Positions 1 to 7,898 of a stretch of DNA of 64,000 bases are shown piece after piece. Position 1 is the stretch's first letter. Every line of letters begins with the position of its first letter. The DNA lies in contig NZ_JADPSA010000001.1 of assembly GCF_017347085.1 (NCBI RefSeq), positions 186,001-250,000 of the forward strand. The letters run 5' to 3'. A program made the translations under genes and the position numbers. The notes beneath the pieces are model-generated. The model was not told the origin of the DNA, made no database searches, and worked only from the letters and a program-made list of their open reading frames with translations. Source of the stretch: Nesterenkonia sp. E16_10. Lineage in GTDB: Bacteria; Actinomycetota; Actinomycetes; Actinomycetales; Micrococcaceae.

Positions 1-257
1 CCTATGCGCTGCTGACCCGGATGGTGGCCCAGCAGGTGGGACTGACCCCGGGTGAGTTCATCTGGACCGGTGGGGACTGCCACATCTATGACAATCACGT
101 GGAGCAGGTGCAGCAGCAGCTCTCACGCACCCCCTACCCGGCGCCCACCCTGGAGATCACGCGCACCCCGAACTCGATCTTCGACTACGAATTCGAAGAC
201 TTCGAGGTCCGCGACTACCAGCACCACCCCGCGATCAAAGCCTCCGTGGCCGTATGA
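1..257 (+). CDS. thyA: thymidylate synthase, 3' end only
   Basis: This is the C-terminal 84 codons of ThyA, which makes dTMP from dUMP with methylene-tetrahydrofolate. The 5' part lies outside the window. The visible protein carries the family's late signature: a [11 protein letters not shown] helix, [16 protein letters not shown] (the region that contacts the nucleotide), and the C-terminal IKASVAV ending in which the last residues close the active site. Its stop overlaps the start of folA by 4 nt (ATGA), so the two are translationally coupled. ThyA consumes the folate that the neighbouring DHFR regenerates. Confidence 0.97.
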   Translation, partial: YALLTRMVAQQVGLTPGEFIWTGGDCHIYDNHVEQVQQQLSRTPYPAPTLEITRTPNSIFDYEFEDFEVRDYQHHPAIKASVAV

Positions 258-1126
258 GCGGCGACTCGGCCCCCGCCGAGATCGGCATGATCTGGGCGCA
301 GACCCACACCGGTGTCATCGGCGATGCCGGGGCCATGCCCTGGCACCTGCCCGAGGACCTGGCGCACTTCAAGACCACCACTCGCGGCGCTCCGGTGGTG
401 ATGGGGCGACGCACCTGGGAATCCTTCCCGGAGAGGTACCGCCCGCTCCCTGGCCGCCAGAACATTGTGATCACCAGTGATCAGCACGCCGCCGAGCAGA
501 TCCGCGAGCGGGGTGGCCACCCGGTGGCAAGCCTGGATGAAGGGCTCGAGCTCGCCGCCGGCTTCGCACCGGAGCGCATCTGGGTCATCGGCGGCGGCCA
601 GGTCTACTCCGAGACCGTGACCCGGGGGATCGCGGACCTCGCGGTGATCACCGTGATCCAGAGCTCAGCCTCCGGTGACACCTCGGCCCCGACGCTCACC
701 GCCGATTGGGAGCTGACCCGGCGCGATCCCGCCGTGGGCACGCACCAGGGCGCCAATGGACTCCAGTACCACTTCGAGACCCACCGACGGAAGCCTGAGA
801 TGACCGAGACCTCCCGCGCCACCGCGACCCAGCCAGCCGGCCCGAACACCTCCCAGGCCGCCTCCCAGGCGACCTCCACGAATCTGACGATGCTGGGTCT
901 CGGCGGATATCTGATCCTGCCGTTCCTGGCCCTGTTCACGGTGACTCTCGGCTTCGTCCTGGTGCTCAATGATCGGATCCTGCCCGGTCTGGCCTTCCTG
1001 TTCGTCGCGCAGCTCTGGGTGGCCGGAGGGCTGTGGGCGCATCTGAAGCGCCGTCGGCTGCTCCAGGAGATCAAGGAGGCCAGGGGCTTGGCGGAACGCC
1101 CGGAGGCCCCCGGCGCCGGGGGCTGA
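254..1126 (+). CDS. folA: dihydrofolate reductase with C-terminal membrane extension
   Basis: Residues 1-182 are a complete [14 protein letters not shown] near residues 27-36 with the catalytic acid at Asp35, [12 protein letters not shown], and the NADPH-binding WVIGGGQVY. The enzyme reduces dihydrofolate made by ThyA. The frame then runs on without a stop for another 108 residues: a Ser/Thr/Ala-rich linker, two predicted membrane helices ([19 protein letters not shown] and the next hydrophobic stretch) and a basic tail. Ordinary DHFRs stop near residue 160-180. An internal ATG at position 800 (codon 183) has a GGAAG 7 nt upstream, so the tail could also be made as a separate 108-aa membrane protein. 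A true fusion and an internal start are both possible. Confidence 0.9.
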   Translation: MSGDSAPAEIGMIWAQTHTGVIGDAGAMPWHLPEDLAHFKTTTRGAPVVMGRRTWESFPERYRPLPGRQNIVITSDQHAAEQIRERGGHPVASLDEGLELAAGFAPERIWVIGGGQVYSETVTRGIADLAVITVIQSSASGDTSAPTLTADWELTRRDPAVGTHQGANGLQYHFETHRRKPEMTETSRATATQPAGPNTSQAASQATSTNLTMLGLGGYLILPFLALFTVTLGFVLVLNDRILPGLAFLFVAQLWVAGGLWAHLKRRRLLQEIKEARGLAERPEAPGAGG

Positions 1127-1151
1127 CTCTGACGCGCTGAGCCGACTCCGC

Positions 1152-1163
1152 TACCCTGGAGGC
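1152..1163 (+). promoter_or_regulatory. leaderless -10 box of asd
   Basis: TACCCT sits 6 nt before the asd ATG. The GGAGG that follows is too close to the ATG to act as a normal ribosome site, so a leaderless transcript is more likely. Confidence 0.5.
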
Positions 1164-2372
1164 ATGACTTCTGCCGTGAACTCCTCCGTGTCCCCTGCCC
1201 TCTCCGCCGTGCCCGGCGAGACCCCCTCGGTGGGTCTCATCGGTTGGCGCGGCATGGTCGGTTCGGTGCTGATCAACCGGATGCTCGAGGAGGGGGACTT
1301 CGCCCACATCAACCCGGTGTTCTTCTCCACCTCCAACGCCGGGGGCCAAGCGCCGAGCTTCGAGGGCGTCACGCCCGAGGAGACCATCCTGCAGGACGCC
1401 TTCGATCTGGACACGCTGATCAAGCTGCCGATCATCGTCACCGCCCAGGGCGGGGACTACACCTCCGAGGTGTACCCGAAGCTGCGCCAGGCGGGCTGGG
1501 ACGGGATCTGGATCGACGCCGCCTCCACCCTGCGCATGGCCGAGACCTCGATCATCGCGCTGGACCCGATCAACCGTGAGGTCATAGACGCCGGGCTGGC
1601 CGCCGGGGTCAAGGAGTTCATCGGCGGCAACTGCACCGTCTCGAACATGCTGATGGGCCTGGGCGGGCTGTTCACCCATGACCTGGTCGAGTGGGGCACC
1701 GCGATGACCTACCAGGCGGCCTCCGGCGGCGGCGCGAAGCACATGCGGGAGCTGCTGAACCAGTTCGGCACGCTGCATTCCACGGTCGCCGAGGACCTCA
1801 GCGATCCCGCTGCGGCGATCCTGGACATCGACCGCGCGGTGCTAGAGGCCCAGCGCAACGACCTCGACGCCACCCAGTTCGGCGTCCCGCTGGCCGGCTC
1901 GCTGATCCCCTGGATCGACGCGGATCTGGGCAACGGCGTGGCCAAGGAGGAATGGAAGGCCGGGGTGGAGACGAACAAGATCCTGGGCCGCGGTGAGAAC
2001 CTCGCTCCCGGAGTGACCTCCCGCGGTGCGGCCGTGCCCTTCGACTCGCTCTGTGTGCGGGTGGGTGCGCTGCGTTCACACTCCCAGGCGCTGACGCTGA
2101 AGCTGCGCGAGGACCTGCCGCTGGCCGAGATCGAGCAGATCATCGCCTCGGGCACCGAGTGGTCCAGCTTCGTCCCCAACGAGAAGGACGCCACCGTGGC
2201 GCGGCTGACCCCGGTGGCGGCCACCGGCTCGCTGGAGATCCCGGTGGGGCGGATCCGCAAGCTGGAGATGGGTCCGGAGTACATCTCCGCGTTCACCGTC
2301 GGAGACCAGCTGCTCTGGGGCGCCGCCGAGCCGCTGCGCCGGATGCTGCTGATCACGGTGGGCAAGCTCTGA
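1164..2372 (+). CDS. asd: aspartate-semialdehyde dehydrogenase
   Basis: This enzyme reduces aspartyl phosphate to aspartate semialdehyde for lysine/diaminopimelate, threonine and methionine synthesis. The protein has 402 residues. It shows the Rossmann start [13 protein letters not shown], the active-site motif [15 protein letters not shown] with the nucleophile at Cys157, the [12 protein letters not shown] loop and the C-terminal [16 protein letters not shown]. It belongs to the long, E. coli-like subtype and not to the shorter type encoded beside lysC in many actinobacteria. The first 20 residues are an extra Ser/Pro-rich leader. The gene is followed by a strong bidirectional hairpin shared with murB. 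Confidence 0.96.
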   Translation: MTSAVNSSVSPALSAVPGETPSVGLIGWRGMVGSVLINRMLEEGDFAHINPVFFSTSNAGGQAPSFEGVTPEETILQDAFDLDTLIKLPIIVTAQGGDYTSEVYPKLRQAGWDGIWIDAASTLRMAETSIIALDPINREVIDAGLAAGVKEFIGGNCTVSNMLMGLGGLFTHDLVEWGTAMTYQAASGGGAKHMRELLNQFGTLHSTVAEDLSDPAAAILDIDRAVLEAQRNDLDATQFGVPLAGSLIPWIDADLGNGVAKEEWKAGVETNKILGRGENLAPGVTSRGAAVPFDSLCVRVGALRSHSQALTLKLREDLPLAEIEQIIASGTEWSSFVPNEKDATVARLTPVAATGSLEIPVGRIRKLEMGPEYISAFTVGDQLLWGAAEPLRRMLLITVGKL

Positions 2373-2405
2373 TCCCAGGGCTGTAGAGCTGCGCTGTAGA
2401 GCCTC

Positions 2406-2442
2406 TGAGCCCGGCTCCGGGACGCCCCCGGAGCCGGGCTCA
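2406..2442. terminator. bidirectional terminator between asd and murB
   Basis: A perfect 16-bp stem (TGAGCCCGGCTCCGGG and its complement) with a 5-nt loop lies between two convergent genes. It has no strong T-run. Confidence 0.75.
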
Positions 2443-2464
2443 GCGGAGCCGAACTGAGATCTGG

Positions 2465-3643
2465 CTAGAGCGCGTGGCCGATCAGCACGGGTTCTTCATG
2501 CATCGTGATGCCGAAGGCCGTGCTGACCTGTTCCCGGGCGGCCCGGGCCACGGCGAGCAGGTCGTCTGTGGTCGCTGAGCCTCGGTTGGTCACCGCCAGC
2601 GTGTGCTTGGTCGAAAGTGAGGCCCGGCCTCCGGCGATGCCGGTCCCCTGCCTCCCGCGCCCGGCCTCCGGCCCGTCGGGCAGGCCGAATCCCTTTCCGC
2701 AGCCGGCGTTGTCGATCAGCCAGGCCGCGGAGAGCTTTACCAGCGGGGCACCCGCCTCATCGACCCCGGCGGAGAACTGCGGCGCCCCGGCGGGCAGCGC
2801 TGCGGCGACCTCGCGCGGGACGATCGGGTTGGTGAAGAAGGAACCCGTGGACCAGGTGTCATGGTCGCCCTCGCTGAGCACCATGCCTTTGCCCTCGCGC
2901 AGCCGCAGCACCGTGCTGCGGACCTCCTTCAGCGGGGCGCGACGCTCGTGGTCCGCGCTCTCGGCGTCGAGGCCCAGGGTCCGGGCCAGCTCGCCGTAGC
3001 GCACCGGGGCGGAGAGCCCGTCGGGGCGGTTCTGCAGCAGGAAGCGGACCTGGGTGACCACGTAGCGCGGTGAACCATGCACCGTGGTCTGCTTGAGCAC
3101 CGAGTCGCGGTAGCCGAATTCCAGCTCGGCGTTGCTGAAGCGCACCAGCTCTCCGCGGGCTCGGTCCCAGGCCTGGATGTCCTTGAGCGTGTGGGCCACA
3201 TCGGCGCCATAGGCGCCCACATTCTGCACCGGGACCGCCCCGGTGGCGCCGGGGATCCCGGAGAGCGCCTCCAGTCCGGTCAGGCCGCGGGCCACGCTGA
3301 ACCGGACCACGTCGTCCCAGTTGTGCCCCGCGGCGACCGAGACCAGCACCTCACGGTCGCCGTGGAACTCGGTGCTGATCCCGTTGAACGCCAGCTGCAG
3401 CACGGTGCCGGGGAAGCCGTTCTCGGTGACCAGCAGGTTCGAACCGCCGCCCAGCACGATGAGGGTGTCCTCGCCGCGCTCACGTGCGGCGTGGTCTGGC
3501 AGCGGGTGCTCTCGCAGCACCTCCAGGGCCTGCTCGGGGGTCTCTGCGCGGACCCACCGGCCAGCAGGTCCGCCGACCCGGGCGGTGGTGTGATCGCTGA
3601 AGCGGCGCAGCGATGCGCGGGGGGAGGTCTCAACACTGGTCAC
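2465..3643 (-). CDS. murB: UDP-N-acetylenolpyruvoylglucosamine reductase
   Basis: MurB reduces UDP-GlcNAc-enolpyruvate to UDP-MurNAc with NADPH in peptidoglycan synthesis. The 392-aa protein has the FAD-binding VLGGGSNLL (about 63-71), GIPGATGAVPVQNVGAYG (about 129-146), the catalytic-serine segment STGSFFTNPIV, AAWLIDNAG and the terminal HEEPVLIG containing the late glutamate. It is a type I MurB. A Gly-rich insert near the C-terminus (PEAGRGRQGTGIAGGRA) makes it slightly longer than average. It is the last gene on this strand before the terminator. Confidence 0.97.
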   Translation of the reverse strand: MTSVETSPRASLRRFSDHTTARVGGPAGRWVRAETPEQALEVLREHPLPDHAARERGEDTLIVLGGGSNLLVTENGFPGTVLQLAFNGISTEFHGDREVLVSVAAGHNWDDVVRFSVARGLTGLEALSGIPGATGAVPVQNVGAYGADVAHTLKDIQAWDRARGELVRFSNAELEFGYRDSVLKQTTVHGSPRYVVTQVRFLLQNRPDGLSAPVRYGELARTLGLDAESADHERRAPLKEVRSTVLRLREGKGMVLSEGDHDTWSTGSFFTNPIVPREVAAALPAGAPQFSAGVDEAGAPLVKLSAAWLIDNAGCGKGFGLPDGPEAGRGRQGTGIAGGRASLSTKHTLAVTNRGSATTDDLLAVARAAREQVSTAFGITMHEEPVLIGHAL

Positions 3644-3702
3644 AGCCCAGAAGCCTACCCGGCGTCGCTGAAATGGTCATCTGCGCGCCGCGCAGGTGCT
3701 GG

Positions 3703-4545
3703 CTACTCGCCCAGCGGGTGCAGCACGCGCCGCAGGAAGTCCTGGGTGCGTGGCTGCTGGGGGTCACCGATGACCGCAGCGGCGGGGCCCTCCTCGACCA
3801 CGAGGCCCTGGTCCATGAAGACCACCCGGTCCGCCACCTCGCGGGCGAAGCCCATCTCATGGGTCACCACAAGCATGGTCATCCCGGCCTGGGCGAGCTT
3901 GCGCATGCTGGCGAGCACGTCGCCCACGGTCTCGGGATCCAGCGCGGAGGTCGGCTCGTCGAAGAGCATCAGCTGAGGCTTCATGGTCAGCGCCCGGGCG
4001 ATGGCCACCCGCTGCTGCTGCCCGCCCGAGAGCTGGTCGGGCCGGCGCTCGGAGAGGTGCTCGAGCCCGACGGCGTCGAGCTGGGCCAGCGCCTCGGTCT
4101 CCGCCTCGGCCTTGGACTGTCCCAGCACCCGGCGCGGGGTGATGGTGCAGTTCTCCAGCACGCTCAGATGCGGGAACAGGTTGAACTGCTGGAAGACCAT
4201 GCCGATCTGCCGGCGCATGGCGTCGAGATTGACGTCCGGGTGGGTGGCCTCGTGCTCGCCCACGGTGATCGTGCCAGCGTTGGGGGTCTCCAGCCGGTTC
4301 ACGCAGCGCAGCAGCGTGGACTTGCCGGAGCCGGAGGCGCCGATCAGGCAGACCACCTCGCCGGGCGCCACGCTCATGTCGATGCCCTTGAGCACCTCGT
4401 TGTCCCCGAAGGACTTGTGCAGCCCGGTGATGGTCACCCCGGCTGCGGAGGTGCCGTGGCCGCCGGGCACACCCTTGGCCGGGCTGGTCTCAGGGCTTGT
4501 GGTCCCCGCTGCGTCGCTCTGGCTCTGGCTCATGTTCGCGTCCAT
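3703..4545 (-). CDS. polar amino-acid ABC transporter ATPase
   Basis: This is the nucleotide-binding subunit of an uptake transporter of the GlnQ/GluA family. It shows Walker A GASGSGKS (residues 69-76), the Q-loop FQQFNLFPH, signature LSGGQQQR, Walker [14 protein letters not shown] and switch histidine VVTHEMG. About 35 extra Ser/Gly-rich residues precede the domain. The ATG used lies 3 nt after the permease stop; a second ATG 12 nt further in is possible. Together with the next two genes it forms a complete importer operon (binding protein, one permease, ATPase). The substrate is a polar amino acid such as glutamate, glutamine or cystine; the sequence does not decide which. Confidence 0.95.
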   Translation of the reverse strand: MDANMSQSQSDAAGTTSPETSPAKGVPGGHGTSAAGVTITGLHKSFGDNEVLKGIDMSVAPGEVVCLIGASGSGKSTLLRCVNRLETPNAGTITVGEHEATHPDVNLDAMRRQIGMVFQQFNLFPHLSVLENCTITPRRVLGQSKAEAETEALAQLDAVGLEHLSERRPDQLSGGQQQRVAIARALTMKPQLMLFDEPTSALDPETVGDVLASMRKLAQAGMTMLVVTHEMGFAREVADRVVFMDQGLVVEEGPAAAVIGDPQQPRTQDFLRRVLHPLGE

Positions 4546-4548
4546 CTC

Positions 4549-5343
4549 TTACTTCTTCGCCGTGCGGGGGTTGCGGTGCTCCATGCGGCGGGCCAGCAGC
4601 GACAGCGGCACGGTCAGCAGCAGGTAGCAGAATCCGGCCACCACCAGCGGGGTCAGTCCCGCCTGGTAGATGTTGATGCCGTCGCGGCCCATCTTGGTCA
4701 GCTCGGCGGCGCCGCCGGCCATGCCGACCACGAAGATCAGCGAGGAGTCCTTGGTCAGCAGGATCGCCTCATTGGTCAGCGGAGGCAGCACGATCCGGAA
4801 GGCCTGCGGGATCTGGATGGTGACCATGGCGCGCCAGGCGGGCATGCCCAGCGCGCGGGCCGCCTCGAGCTGTCCCTTGGGGACCGCCTGCAGGCCGGCG
4901 CGCAGGGTCTCCGCGATATAGGCGCTGGCCACGATGGCCAGCGCCGAGCCGGCGATCTGCAGGGTGGAGAGGTTCCACCCGAAGGCCAGCGACGCACCGA
5001 AACCGAGCGCGATGAACACCAGGATCGCAGGGATGCCTCGGAAGAACTCGATGTACGCGGTGGCCACCCACCGGTAGACCGGGAACGAGGACATGCGCAT
5101 CAGCGCCAGCAGCGTTCCACCGAGCAGGCCGAAGACGAAGCCCACCACCGTGTATTGGACCGTGTTGAACAGTCCGACGGTGATGATCTCCGGGAACATC
5201 GGCCCGATGCTCTCGACGGCGAAGAAGCTGCTGCGGATCGCGGTCCAGTCGATCAGGATGGCCAGCACGATCACGACTGCAAGGAAGATCCCTGCCTGGA
5301 TCCCGAGGCTCAGTCGCGCTCGGTCACGGGTTGTCATTGCCAT
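4549..5343 (-). CDS. polar amino-acid ABC transporter permease
   Basis: This 264-aa integral membrane protein belongs to the HisMQ/GlnP permease family. It has about five to six hydrophobic helices and the conserved cytoplasmic EAA loop that docks to the ATPase (LEAARALGMPAWRAM, near residues 170-185). The typical YIEFFRGIPAILVF segment, shared by glutamate/glutamine permeases, is present. The gene lies between the binding-protein and ATPase genes with gaps of 5 and 3 nt. Only one permease gene is present, so it probably acts as a homodimer. Confidence 0.94.
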   Translation of the reverse strand: MAMTTRDRARLSLGIQAGIFLAVVIVLAILIDWTAIRSSFFAVESIGPMFPEIITVGLFNTVQYTVVGFVFGLLGGTLLALMRMSSFPVYRWVATAYIEFFRGIPAILVFIALGFGASLAFGWNLSTLQIAGSALAIVASAYIAETLRAGLQAVPKGQLEAARALGMPAWRAMVTIQIPQAFRIVLPPLTNEAILLTKDSSLIFVVGMAGGAAELTKMGRDGINIYQAGLTPLVVAGFCYLLLTVPLSLLARRMEHRNPRTAKK

Positions 5344-5348
5344 GAGGG

Positions 5349-6281
5349 TTATTCGTCACCCTCGTCTTCGGTGGCCGCGTCCTCGGCGGGCTCCTCATCA
5401 GAAGCCTCGTCGGCAGCCTCGTCCTCGGCGCCTTCGCCCTCTTCAGGGGTGTCGCCCTCGCGGAACCAGCGGTCCTCGAGCTCCTCCATGCCGCCGGAGG
5501 CGTCCAGCTCGGCGAGGACCTCGTTGACTGCGTCGATCAGCTGATCGTTGCCGGTCGCCACGGCGATCCCGAGCTGCTCGCCGGTGTCGATCTCCTCGAT
5601 GAACTCCGCCGTGTCTGATTCGCCGGCCTGGTAGCCCAGGATGGAGATGTTGCCGATGGCAGCCTCCACCTGGCCGGACTCCAGACCCTGAATCAGCAGG
5701 CCGGAATCGGAGTACTCGCGCACCTCGTAGCCCTGCTCCTCGGCGTAGTCGGAGCCCGTGGTCTCGGTCTGCACACCCACGGTGAGGCCCTCGAGGTCGT
5801 CGAGTGAGCTCACGTCGGCCTCGGTGGCGGCGAGCAGGCCCAGGTTGTCGTCGAGGTAGGGCTCGGAGAAGAGCATGTTGCCCGCGCGCGCCTCGGTGAT
5901 GGACATGCCAGAGATCGCCAGGTCACAGGTGCCCGCGTCCAGCGCCACCCCGGACTGGATGCCTTCGAAGCCGGTCTGCACGACCTCCAGCTCGACCTCC
6001 AGCGCGCCGGCGATGACCTCGGCGATGTCGATGTCGAAGCCGACGACGGCGCCGTCCTCGTCGTAGTACTCGAACGGCGGGTAGGGAACGTCGGAGCAGA
6101 CCTGCAGGGTGCCCTCGTTGTTCAGCTCGACCTCGCCGAGATCGAGGTCCACGGTGATCTCGTTCTGCGGCTCGGCCTCGAGGCTTTCGCCACCTTCTTC
6201 ACTGTCGCCGCAGGCGGTCAGCAGAAGTGCTGCCAGCGCGGAGGCGCCTACGGCCTTGGCCGCGGTCTTGTGCATGGGCAT
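5349..6281 (-). CDS. amino-acid ABC transporter substrate-binding lipoprotein
   Basis: This is the extracellular binding protein of the importer (SBP family 3). The start at 6281 was chosen because AAGGA lies 7 nt upstream and it gives a normal signal peptide; an in-frame ATG at 6317 would add 12 residues. The signal peptide ends in the lipobox LLTAC, with lipidated Cys24. The core shows YPPFEYYDEDGAVVGFDIDIAEVI and the usual domain repeats. The protein is strikingly acidic and ends in a tail of about 35 residues made almost entirely of Glu, Asp and Ala, which fits a salt-adapted surface protein. It is the first gene of the transporter operon. Confidence 0.94.
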   Translation of the reverse strand: MPMHKTAAKAVGASALAALLLTACGDSEEGGESLEAEPQNEITVDLDLGEVELNNEGTLQVCSDVPYPPFEYYDEDGAVVGFDIDIAEVIAGALEVELEVVQTGFEGIQSGVALDAGTCDLAISGMSITEARAGNMLFSEPYLDDNLGLLAATEADVSSLDDLEGLTVGVQTETTGSDYAEEQGYEVREYSDSGLLIQGLESGQVEAAIGNISILGYQAGESDTAEFIEEIDTGEQLGIAVATGNDQLIDAVNEVLAELDASGGMEELEDRWFREGDTPEEGEGAEDEAADEASDEEPAEDAATEDEGDE

Positions 6282-6468
6282 GTTGGGATCCTTAGGTTGA
6301 TCAGCAGAAACCGACATCAGGCGGTTTCCGCGAGTATACGGTGATGCTGTGTTTCCGCCCTATGTCAGCCGTGCGAGAGCTTGACGGCGTGTCCGCCCGG
6401 CAGACGCGCAGCCGCCTCAGCATCGCAGGCGACGCAGAGCCGCACCAGGGCTGACATGCGGCGAGGTC

Positions 6469-6966
6469 CTAGAGCTGCACCACGGCCTGCGACTTCGCGA
6501 GCACCTTGGTGCGGACCGGGTCTGGGTCCGCTTCGGCACCCGGTTCCTGCTCGGCGGCCGGTTCGGTCAGCAGCTCCACGCTCAGATCGATCCGGACCCG
6601 GCGCTGCTCGGCGTCCACCGCGCCGATCTTGCCGCTGAGCTGCAGCCGGGCGGTCGGGGTCTCCGGGGACCCCGAGGCCGCATCCGGGACCGGGACGGGT
6701 TTGGTGAACCGGGACTGGTAGTCCACGACGGCGCCCGGGTCGCCCGCCCAGACGCTGACCAGGTCCACGGCGGATCCCATGGTGAGCATGCCGTGGGCGA
6801 TGACCCCGTCGAGGCCGACCTCCCGGGCGAAGCGGTCGTTCCAGTGGATCGGGTTGTGGTCCCCGGAGGCGGCGGCGTAGCGGATCAGGTCCGCGCGGGA
6901 GAAGCTCAGCTCACGGGTGCCGATCTGCTGGCCCTTCTCGAGCTCTTCAAAGACCGGGGTGCTCAT
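6469..6966 (-). CDS. MaoC-like dehydratase (hot-dog fold)
   Basis: This 165-aa MaoC-family protein carries the hydratase-2 motif: SGDHNPIHWND near residues 34-44, with the catalytic Asp and His, followed by IAHGMLTMG. Such proteins hydrate or dehydrate 2-enoyl/3-hydroxyacyl thioesters. Its start overlaps the stop of the preceding dehydratase gene by 4 nt, so the two probably form a heterodimer like the mycobacterial HadAB pair. The Glu/Pro-rich stretch near residues 135-150 is a low-complexity insert. Confidence 0.88.
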   Translation of the reverse strand: MSTPVFEELEKGQQIGTRELSFSRADLIRYAAASGDHNPIHWNDRFAREVGLDGVIAHGMLTMGSAVDLVSVWAGDPGAVVDYQSRFTKPVPVPDAASGSPETPTARLQLSGKIGAVDAEQRRVRIDLSVELLTEPAAEQEPGAEADPDPVRTKVLAKSQAVVQL

Positions 6967-7415
6967 GCGTCATCCTCCTCGTTGCGGACCAGCAGGCTGG
7001 AGGTCACGGTGGTCCGGGGCGAGCCGTCCTCGGCGCTGATCTGCACCACCGTGGTGACCATCGCGCCGGCGCCCATGGTGCGGATCCGGTCCAGGGTGAC
7101 CTGGGAGCTCAACGTGTCTCCGGCCAGGATCGGGCTGTGGTGGGTGAAGCGCTCCTCGGCGTGGACCACGCGGGAGAAGTCGATGCCGGCCTCGTCGTCG
7201 TTCACCACGGCGGCCTCGGCGCGCTGGGCGATGACCACCGCGAAGCTCGGCGGTGCGACCAGATCGCGGTGACCCAGCTCCTGGGCGGCCTCGACATCGT
7301 GGTGCGCCGGGTGCTCGGCCTGCACCGCGAGCGCGAACTCGCGGATCGCTTCACGGCTGACCTGGTACGGCGCGGCGGGAGGGTACTGGTGGCCCTGGCG
7401 TTCTGGGTTGATCAT
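6963..7415 (-). CDS. FAS1-type dehydratase N-domain protein (UPF0336-like)
   Basis: This 150-aa protein resembles the HadA/UPF0336 family: a MaoC N-domain with a hot-dog fold and no complete catalytic motif. It has the conserved start YQVSREAIREFALAV, an APPSFAVVIAQ helix and HAEERFTHHSPILAGDTL. It overlaps the MaoC gene downstream by 4 nt and lies right after the small membrane-protein gene (TGA then ATG). It probably forms the non-catalytic half of a 3-hydroxyacyl-thioester dehydratase. In several actinobacteria this pair lies beside murB; here the amino-acid transporter lies between. Confidence 0.86.
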   Translation of the reverse strand: MINPERQGHQYPPAAPYQVSREAIREFALAVQAEHPAHHDVEAAQELGHRDLVAPPSFAVVIAQRAEAAVVNDDEAGIDFSRVVHAEERFTHHSPILAGDTLSSQVTLDRIRTMGAGAMVTTVVQISAEDGSPRTTVTSSLLVRNEEDDA

Positions 7416-7676
7416 TCAGTCGTCCTTCGCTCGGCGGGAGAGGATCTGGGCGGCCTGGCGTCGGCGCAGTCCGATGGCGATCAGGTGACTCAGGATTCCG
7501 GCGCCCAGGAAGACCAGGCCGGTGCGCTGCAGCGCGGCGGTCATCTCCTCGGCGTCGAGCAGGGCCGCCAGCACCACCAGGATCACGCCCACGGCGGTGG
7601 AGGCCATGCCCAGGACCAGGGTGACCCGGTAGGCGCGCGTCCCGCTGCTCCACGGGTCAAAGGACTGAGTGCTCAC
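7416..7676 (-). CDS. small two-helix membrane protein
   Basis: This 86-aa protein has two hydrophobic helices (about residues 18-42 and 50-68) separated by a short acidic loop, and a basic C-terminal tail rich in Arg and Gln. I do not recognise a named family. Its stop abuts the start of the UPF0336-like gene, so it heads the small dehydratase operon. The 222-bp gap upstream separates it from the divergent nitrate transporter gene. Confidence 0.75.
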   Translation of the reverse strand: MSTQSFDPWSSGTRAYRVTLVLGMASTAVGVILVVLAALLDAEEMTAALQRTGLVFLGAGILSHLIAIGLRRRQAAQILSRRAKDD

Positions 7677-7758
7677 GGCGGCCAGCTTACAGGCCCCGAG
7701 GTGGCGAGCTCGAAAAACCTCACACCACCCGGAGCGGAGTATGAGCCTGGTTTATCGC

Positions 7759-7789
7759 GACCGAAACTCCCCGATCCACTGACCGAAAC
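7759..7789 (+). promoter_or_regulatory. possible GlnR half-sites upstream of narK
   Basis: GACCGAAAC occurs twice, starting at 7759 and 7781, exactly 22 bp apart. GAAAC spaced by 22 bp matches the b-sites of actinobacterial GlnR boxes. The expected GTnAC a-sites between them are poor, so this is weaker than the box at 18044. Confidence 0.4.
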
Positions 7790-7898
7790 ACGGTCTTGTC
7801 AGAGTGGGAGCGTCATCCCCGGACCACCGGAACACCGGACCCCCCAAGGGTCACCGTGCGGCCCAGCCCCGCGAGACGCCAGGAAGCAGGACATCGCG

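Noticed and set aside
3613-5544. 643-codon open frame on the plus strand over the ABC transporter
   Set aside because: It is an antisense shadow of three well-supported genes, with His/Gln/Gly-rich low-complexity translation and no family features.
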